From assembly GCA_021234155.1 (NCBI GenBank), contig JAJEKV010000030.1, positions 12,522,718 through 12,586,717 on the forward strand: DNA of 64,000 nt, in the 5' to 3' direction. The stretch comes from Isoetes taiwanensis. Lineage: Eukaryota > Streptophyta > Lycopodiopsida > Isoetales > Isoetaceae. The notes under the pieces are model-generated. The model saw nothing but the letters and a program-made list of their open reading frames with translations. It was not told the origin of the DNA and made no database searches. How positions within the stretch are numbered: the first letter of the stretch is position 1; every line of letters starts with the position of its first letter. The position numbers were made by a program, and so were the translations under genes. Below are positions 57,508-64,000 of this stretch, piece after piece.

Positions 57508-58870
57508 ATGACTGAACCTGTGCCGGATATGCCAGCAGGGCCCGTTGACGGATTGCCAGAAGTGCATCCGCCTAAAGAAGGCATAATACCCGCTCTCGAG
57601 GACATTCATCTGGACGATGAACTGCCCGAGTTCGAGCTAGATGGGGGAGCACCCTCAGAAGCTGCTCCTGCAGCAGCTATCCCTGTAGGTGCTGACCATG
57701 TAACTGCGGCAAGTGGAGCTAATACTAGAAACGCTCCGGAGCAAGTACTGAGCGGGATCCGGTAAGTGGAAACTTACCCGACGAGACTGAGGGTCATGTC
57801 AACTGATTGTCTAGGGAACTGAATGAGATAAAAGCTGAACAAGCTAAGTTCCGAAATACCCTAGGGTTGATGCAAGAAAACCTGCAGAAGCGGGCTGCTG
57901 AAGGCAAGGCCCGGGAACTTCACTTAAGTAATGTAGTAGAAAAGTTTCTACAAGTAGCTGGGGCAGTTCCCACTGCTCCGGGGGCAAACCGTGATGTTCC
58001 TCACGAGGTTGCATGACCGGGACCTAGTGCACCATCAGGAGTAAACACAGGACTGCTCGATGAACCGGTAGCCCAGGGTGTCATGGAAGGTATTGCTCAG
58101 CCAGAAGAATCCCTGGGAGCTTTCTGGTGAAGAGATTAAGTCTCTGGAGTGTGTAAAGATGCCCGATTTCTATGGCAAGGATGTTACACCTGAGCAGGCT
58201 ATGCAATCATTCAATCAAATGAAGTTGTATTTTGCAGCTATAAAGAAAGGTGAGAATGCCCGACTGATGTATGCCACCCTGAAGTTGAAGGGACCGGCAG
58301 CTGCATGGTGGGACAACCACACAGATAATGGTCAGAAGCTGTGTACTTGGAGGGATTTTTGTCATTTGTTCCGACAGGGGTATGCACCTCATCATGACTG
58401 GCGACATGCGCTCATACAGCTGAAGGAGCTCACTTAGACAGGGTCTCTATGGGATTATATGACAGAGCTGAGGGCGCTCTTTTCATAATTACCCGAGATT
58501 ACTGCCGGGATGCGCGTGGATCATTTTAAAAATGGTCCACGGGATGCTAGCATTCGCATACATTTGTTGCAGGCTGAACCTGCTGACTTTGAGCTGGCTG
58601 TTGAGATTGCCAGGAAACTGGTAGGTAGGGAAGAGTCCAAGAAGGCACAAAACTTTGCTAATTGGAAGGCAAAAAGGGTCGGGGGAACTTCTCAAGGATC
58701 TGCTCCTTCTAAGAAGCAGAAGAATGATTCCAAGGACAAGCCCATTGGGGGCAAGGCCAAGGAGGGTAATACCAAAACAGATAAACCCAAGGGATGTTAT
58801 CGTTGCAGGGTAGTAGGGCACTTTGCCCGGGAATGTACCAAGCCTCGCAAGAAAGTTTTGGCCAGCACCG
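57508..58870 (+). pseudogene. Gypsy gag (frameshifted, with stops)
   Basis: The start M-T-E-P-V-P-D-M is at 57508, three bases after the primer site. The acidic head (57508-57765) ends at TAA. A coiled-coil stretch (57807-58016) and the retrotransposon gag domain (58150-58437: F-Y-G-K-D-V-T-P-E-Q-A, A-A-A-W-W-D-N-H, W-R-D-F-C-H-L-F-R-Q-G-Y) follow in other frames. A TAG at 58435 and a further stop near 58485 precede the rest. The zinc knuckle C-Y-R-C-R-V-V-G-H-F-A-R-E-C (CX2CX4HX4C) lies at 58795-58836. Gag forms the particle around the element RNA. At least five breaks make this copy silent at the protein level. Confidence 0.88.
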
Positions 58871-60720
58871 CAAAGGTAAATGATAAGCCAGAGGTAAAGG
58901 CATTATCAGTTATCGCCCGAGAGGAAATTGTAAGCCCTACTTCACGCTCTTATGCAGATAAAGTTATAAGATTGCTAGGTAGAATCAATAATAGAAACGT
59001 GGTTGTTTTGGTTGATCCTGGAAGCACTCATAACTTTATTTCTGCAGATCTAGTACATGATCTAGGGCTAGAGTTGAACGAGGTGGCTCCATATGTGATT
59101 GAGTCTGAGGCTGGTCCACAAACTCAGTGTCACAATGAGCAAACACGGGGTGTTTGTTTGGAGTTGTTGGATAAAGAATCGCGGGTTGTAACACCTATGT
59201 GCATAGATTTAGACATCACTCAGTTGAAGCTATATGATGTCATTCTAGGCATGAAATGGTTACAACATGTTGAGCCACAAATTCTCTGGCCAACACACAC
59301 CTTGATTTTCAATTTGCCATCAAGTGAAGTAGTTAGTGTTCAAGGTTTACCACCCGTAGAGTCTAGTAGACTCATGTCAGCCACTCAGGCTAAAGAAGTT
59401 TTCAAAGTTAATACAAATACTCTTTTTCTAATGTACTTAAGAAGAGATGATTTGGTTATCAAATCGTGTAACTCGTTAGTGGTTACCACTGGAGTAAACC
59501 TTGAGGTAGATCAAAGATTAAAAGATCTTTTGAATACTTTCTAGGATGTCTTTCCAGACGAGTTACCCGAGGGACCACCACCCTCGCGAGGTGTCGAGCA
59601 CGAAATTGAGCTTGAACCTGGGGTTAAGCCCATGGCACGTGCTCCCTATCGATTAAGTCTTCTGGAGCTTGAGAAGGTTAAAAAGCAAGTGAAAGAATTA
59701 TTAAGCAAAGGTTTTATACGACCAAGCAAATCACCGTTTGCGAGTCCCGTGTTGCTCGTTAAGAAAAAAGACGGTACTATGCGGATGTGCATAGATTACC
59801 GCGCACTTAACAAAGCAACTATAAAGGATCGATATCCTTTACCTCGAGTCGATGATATTCTGGATCATCTTGGGGGCACCAACTACTTCACCAAGTTAGA
59901 CCTCCGAAGCGGATATCATTAGATTAAGATTCAGGAAGGGGACAAAGCTAAAACTGCATTCAGAACTCATCAAGGCCATTATGAGTTTCTGGTTATGCCA
60001 TTTGGACTTACAAATGCTCCTGTAACGTTTATGCGATTAATGAATCATGTATTCTCTGAGCATTTGGACAAGTTTGTAGAGGTATTTTTAGATGATATTC
60101 TCATCTACTCCCAAACTATTGAAGAACATTTCGCTCACTTGGAGCAAGTTCTTAGAATTTTGCAAGAACACAAACTCTATGCAATGATCTCCAAATGTGA
60201 TTTTTTTAGACAACATGTCGCCTATTTGGGACACATCCTTTCCAGTGAAGGTGTGTCATCCGATTCCACCAAGGTACAAGTAGTACAGCAATGGCTCCCA
60301 CCAGAGAACGTTTCGGAATTACGGAGTTTTTTGAGGTTAGCAACCTACTACCACAAATTCGTACCCAAGTTCTCTAAAGTTGTAGCTCCTCTCACTGATC
60401 TTTTGAAAAAAAAGTCACGATTTTGTATGTGTGTGGGGGTCAGCAAGAGGCATTTCGGCGCATTAAGGACTTGCTGGTGAGCAGTCCTGTGTTAAAAGAG
60501 CCAGACTTGAATCAGGCATTCGAGGTCTATACTGACGCTTGTGGGCAAGCGTTAGGGGCAGTATTAATGCAGGAAGGACACATGGTGGCTTATGAAAGTC
60601 GGAAACTAAGTCCTGCTAAAAGGAATTACGCAACCTATGAGCAAGAATTGTTAGCCATTATGCATGTGTTAAAGACTTGGAGGCACTCACTACTTGCGTA
60701 GTGGGACGAGCAAAGAGCCG
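58870..60720 (+). pseudogene. Gypsy protease, reverse transcriptase and RNase H (with stops)
   Basis: The protease active site is in V-V-V-L-V-D-P-G-S-T-H-N-F (59000-59040); the usual D-S-G or D-T-G has become D-P-G, which should kill the enzyme. Reverse transcriptase begins near 59640 ([29 protein letters not shown]), with a TAG at 59920-59922. It continues with M-P-F-G-L-T-N-A-P and the catalytic F-L-D-D-I-L-I-Y-S (60085-60110; commonly YVDD). RNase H at 60490-60700 has Y-T-D-A-C-G, A-L-G-A-V-L and Y-E-Q-E-L-L-A-I. A frameshift lies near 60430 and a stop at 60699-60701. Motifs are otherwise well kept. Confidence 0.9.
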
Positions 60721-62344
60721 CATAAGTTTATCGTCTATACCGACCATAAACCGTTGAGGTTCTTGCAAAGTCAAGTCGGGATTAGCCCGAGACAGGCTAG
60801 ATGGCTAGACTTCCTCCATGAGTTCCATTTCTCCATTGAGCATACGCCTGGAAAAAATAATCCTGTTGCCGATGCGTTATCAAGGGTTAAACATATTATA
60901 AATACCTTAACAACTTTGGCAAGTGATCTTATACAAAGGATCAAGGATACATATCTGGAGGATCAACAAGATCCGGTAACGATCAAGCTCGGGGAGCTGT
61001 GGACTGAGCAAGAGGGATTGCATTTCTACAAGGGAAGGATTTATGTTCCTTCAAGCGGGGATCTTATGGAGTCAATTCTACGTGAGCACCATCACACTCC
61101 ACAAGCTGGGCATAGAGGTGAATGGAAGACGTATGAGTTGGTAAAGAGGTTCTACTTCTGGTCAGAGTTGCAAGATCAAGTCAGGAACTTGGTAAGTCAC
61201 TGCTTGGTGTGTCAAGCGATGAAGGCGGATCATGGGAAAACCCCGAGATTATTATTACAACCACTCCCTATACCAAATGAATGTTGGGAAAGCGTGAGTA
61301 TGGACTTTATAGTCGCATTACCTAGAACTGCTAGGCAACATACTCAAATTTTGGTAGTGGTGAACCGGTTGACCAAGTATGCTAAGTTTATAGCATTAAA
61401 AGGGGAGGCTACGGGACATGACGTAGCAGTTGCCTATATGCAACACATATCTCCAACTTTCGAACTTCCCTTGTCCATTGTAAGTGATCGGGACACTAAG
61501 TTCACGGGTCACTTTTGGAGAGATCTCATAAAAGAATTGAGGATCCGATTATACATGAGTAGTGGGAATCATCCATAGACGGATGGACAAACCGAGCACA
61601 TAAACATGATCCTAGAGGATATGTTGCGAAGCTTTGTCCACGAGAAGCAATCTAGTTGGGAAGATTATCTACCCTATCTAGAGTTCGCCTATAATAATAG
61701 CAATCATACGGGAATTCGGATGACTCCCTTTTGTGGCCATGATGGGTCGAAATCCAAGGGCTTATTCAGGTGTACATAAGTACCTCTGAACCGAAGTTGC
61801 AGTACATATGCTCCATGACATGGATGCAATCTTGCGCAATGCAAGCAAGCTTTATGAAAAGCTCAAGATAGGGCACGAACGTCCACTAATCAGCATAGAC
61901 ATGATATCTCTTATGCGGAAGATAATTATGTTTTCCTAAGGGTTGTTTATCCTTCTGCGTTAAGAATGAACACTTTGCGACCTTTGACTAAGGTCGTGTG
62001 CCCAAACTTATTATGCTGGACCTTTTAGGATTACTAAAAGGATCGGGGAAACAACGTACGAGTTGAACTTACCACAGGAAGTAGGGATCTATTTTGTGTT
62101 CCATGGAAGTCAACTAAAAAAGGCTATACTTGATATCGCTAATGTGGTTAGTCCGCAAAGTATACTGATCATCTTAAGCTCCTCTGTAATGCCAGAACGT
62201 CTTTTGGATAAAAAAGTTCGGCGGCTGTGCAATAGAGATGTAATAGAACATTTGGTTTAGTGGCAGGACCAGTCTCCTGAGAATGCCACCTGGGAGACGG
62301 AGGATTTTGTGCAGCAGTTCCCTCATCTAAAAGATCTACCTTGA
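60694..62344 (+). pseudogene. Gypsy integrase and chromodomain (with stops)
   Basis: The HHCC finger is seen as H-H-H-T-P-Q-A-G-H followed by C-L-V-C-Q-A-M (61085-61220). The catalytic triad positions are in S-M-D-F-I (61300), V-S-D-R-D-T-K-F (61480) and T-D-G-Q-T-E-H (61577-61600). A TAG at 61576-61578 interrupts, and frames shift near 61740 and 61990. The C-terminus (62180-62340) reads P-E-R-L-L-D-K-K-V-R-R-L, then, past a TAG, W-Q-D-Q-S-P-E-N-A-T-W-E. This is the integrase-linked chromodomain that targets chromoviruses to particular chromatin. The final stop is TGA at 62342. Confidence 0.88.
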
Positions 62345-62372
62345 GGACAAGGTCCAAAAGAAGGGGGAGGAA

Positions 62373-63313
62373 TGTTACAGGTGCTCCCAAGGGTATAGCC
62401 GGAATCGGACCCTTGACGGACGTCCATGAGCATGGAGGTACTGTTAGTTGCAATTGCCGGGCAGTTGTGATTAATGGGCCATATTGACTGTAATCAGTCT
62501 ATGGTGACGGAATGCATGATAACTGACAATAGTTGCTAGCGGTGGATAATGGGTCACTAGGGGCACTAATATATTAGTGCGGAAGGAGCTTGCGAGATCT
62601 GTAGATGCGGAAGATTTATATCAATGCATGGTTAATATTACTAAGTTGTTGTTAATGGAACTAGTGTTAGCACTAGGGATTAAAAGCATTAATATAAAGA
62701 AATAAAAGTTAGCTATGTTAAATATTAAGGTTATATAGACACATGGCATTAAGTGGTTGGATGGGCTTATAAAACCTATTATTGAAATCCCATTGAAATA
62801 AGCGGACGAATTCATATTAGACCGGAAGACCCGAAATGCCAGATCTGAGAGTCATGGCTAAGAGCTATGATTCGAATCAAATCAAAGGCTTGGCTGGCCG
62901 GTTTCGGACTGTAGAAGACTACAATGAACTCCAGAGGCTGTATTATAAAGCCTGGAGAGCGAATTCAGTTGGAGCATTCAGAATTGAGTTTTGAAGGAAG
63001 GAGTCGATTCTGCAGCTTGAAACACTTGCTTGGATCAAGACTCGATCGGGGTGATCGATTTAGCATCACGAAGTTGTTGTGGTGGCCACATAGTAGATTC
63101 ATTCTGCCAGAGGTCGAATTGGGCCTTGTGCAACCGGCTGACATCCGCTCAGGGAGGAATTACTGAGAGAATCCAGGCATCTAAGGAAGCTCCATCTGGG
63201 AGTAGGCCGAACTGATCAATGAGAGAGATCTGGGATCCGTGGTGTGGGCGGAAGCTGATCGGTGTACTCTACGCGGGCGAGGATTGTTCAGGGAATTTTG
63301 TTTCGCCGTAACA
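62373..63313 (+). repeat. Gypsy 3' LTR (941 bp)
   Basis: Same termini as the 5' LTR, with a TATA-like box near 62767. It carries small insertions relative to the 5' LTR (near 62725 and 62787). Confidence 0.95.
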
Positions 63314-63507
63314 CACTCTTGCCTATAGCCAACCCTAATGCCATCAATGAAATAATGAAAGTCCAATGCAATCTCCTCCGTCTCCATTCACTCTTAGTTC
63401 TGATAATGGCCATTCGGCTTCCATCGTAGCTGTATAAATGACTTCCTCCCCTCGCCATACTCGAATCTCTAGCAAAAAATTAAATTATTAATTAAAAAAA
63501 TTAAATT

Positions 63508-63994
63508 AAAATTTTTTTTAATATAACAACCAACACACAACTACCATTAACATTATTAACACAAACCATTGCATTTAACACATTTAAATTCAAATCCCCC
63601 TTAAACCCCCTTTGGTTTGGGTGCATATTCACACGGGGGGTTACTCCGGGCAACGAGAGCTGTCGGATGGGCATATTTGCTCATTATTCCAAGATCTGGA
63701 CCGTACATAGCAATCCTCGTTTGTGGGGTATACATGTACAAGTTTTTGTATACTGTATATTAAGGTTTGCAAAATACTATAAGGTTTGAGAGAATATACT
63801 TAATAGTGTTAATCTTGTACATGTATTGTAAATATTTTGGGGCTCTCGCTGCCCTACGTAACCCCCCGTGTGAATATGCACCCAAACCAAAGGGGGTTTA
63901 AGGGGGATTTGAATTTAAATGTGTTAAATGCAATGGTTTGTGTTAATAATGTTAATGGTAGTTGTGTGTTGGTTGTTATATTAAAAAAAATTTT
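63508..63994. mobile_element. Foldback/MITE: two 153-bp inverted arms around a 181-bp loop
   Basis: Arms 63508-63660 and 63842-63994 are reverse complements with no gaps and, by eye, only about four mismatches, all near the inner end. The arms start AAAATTTTTTTTAATATAAC. The loop (63661-63841) has no coding frame. Long terminal inverted repeats without genes suit a foldback or Mutator-type MITE. The right flank is only six bases (GGGCCC) before the window ends, so a target duplication cannot be tested. Confidence 0.82.
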
Positions 63995-64000
63995 GGGCCC

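Larger units (their letters stand above)
56570..63318 (+). mobile_element. Complete Ty3/gypsy chromovirus, coding region decayed
   Basis: LTRs at 56575-57491 and 62373-63313 begin TGTTACA and end AACA. The 5-bp duplication CACTC flanks them (56570-56574, 63314-63318). The primer site TGGTATCAGAGC (57493-57504) is one base after the 5' LTR, and the purine tract AAGAAGGGGGAGGAA (62358-62372) directly precedes the 3' LTR. The order gag, protease, reverse transcriptase, RNase H, integrase, chromodomain is that of a chromovirus. Length is 6.7 kb without the duplications. Confidence 0.95.

Overview
The window looks like nuclear DNA of a land plant, in a gene-poor, retrotransposon-rich region. The main evidence is the elements: a Ty1/copia element and a Ty3/gypsy chromovirus (both primed by initiator-Met tRNA, PBS TGGTATCAGAGC), plant L1-type LINEs with poly-A tails and zf-RVT ends, a TRIM, a Mutator-type MITE, AT-rich spacers, and GT..AG introns in a decayed gene. 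A decayed beta-class (DPPY-type) DNA amino-methyltransferase gene and non-L1 LINEs with microsatellite tails hint at a seed-free plant (bryophyte, lycophyte or fern). That is an inference; no species marker was recognised.

Layout. 1-4.5 kb: remains of a multi-exon gene encoding an N4/N6-type DNA methyltransferase, with 19 copies of a short palindrome (GTATTC..GAATAC) in its introns and upstream DNA. 5-15 kb: 5'-truncated copies of a LINE with a (TATTC)n tail, two members of a long LTR-like repeat family (one opening with four perfect hairpins), and a 430-bp Mutator-like MITE with a 10-bp target duplication. 16.5-20.3 kb: a nearly full-length LINE (ORF1, APE endonuclease, RT, CCHC end) with a (TAAA)n tail, minus strand. 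20.8-21.1 kb: an intact 335-bp TRIM. 21.3-29.8 kb: two more members of the long repeat family, a tandem repeat split by a short L1-derived insertion, and degenerate repeats.

30.1-31.1 kb: the only open reading frame that looks like an intact host gene, a 146-residue protein with an MGN start (minus strand), behind a tandemly duplicated TATA region. 37-42 kb: two L1 copies in opposite orientation, one apparently splitting a decayed gene of unknown function. 42.6-48.5 kb: a complete but frameshifted copia element with 5-bp target duplications. 50.2-52 kb: a LINE-type ORF1 with three diverged repeat units upstream. 54-56.4 kb: two decayed genes on the minus strand, one an unknown acidic Cys-x2-Cys protein, the other a histone H3 variant with a very long N-terminal tail and an enlarged loop 1. 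56.6-63.3 kb: a complete, stop-ridden gypsy chromovirus with 5-bp target duplications. 63.5-64.0 kb: a near-perfect foldback element.

The genes do not form a pathway. Almost every coding sequence carries stops or frameshifts, so the region reads as a graveyard of mobile elements around a few decayed host genes. The points most worth following up are the methyltransferase locus with its palindromes, the long-tailed H3 variant, and a structured 3' module shared by many LINE copies.
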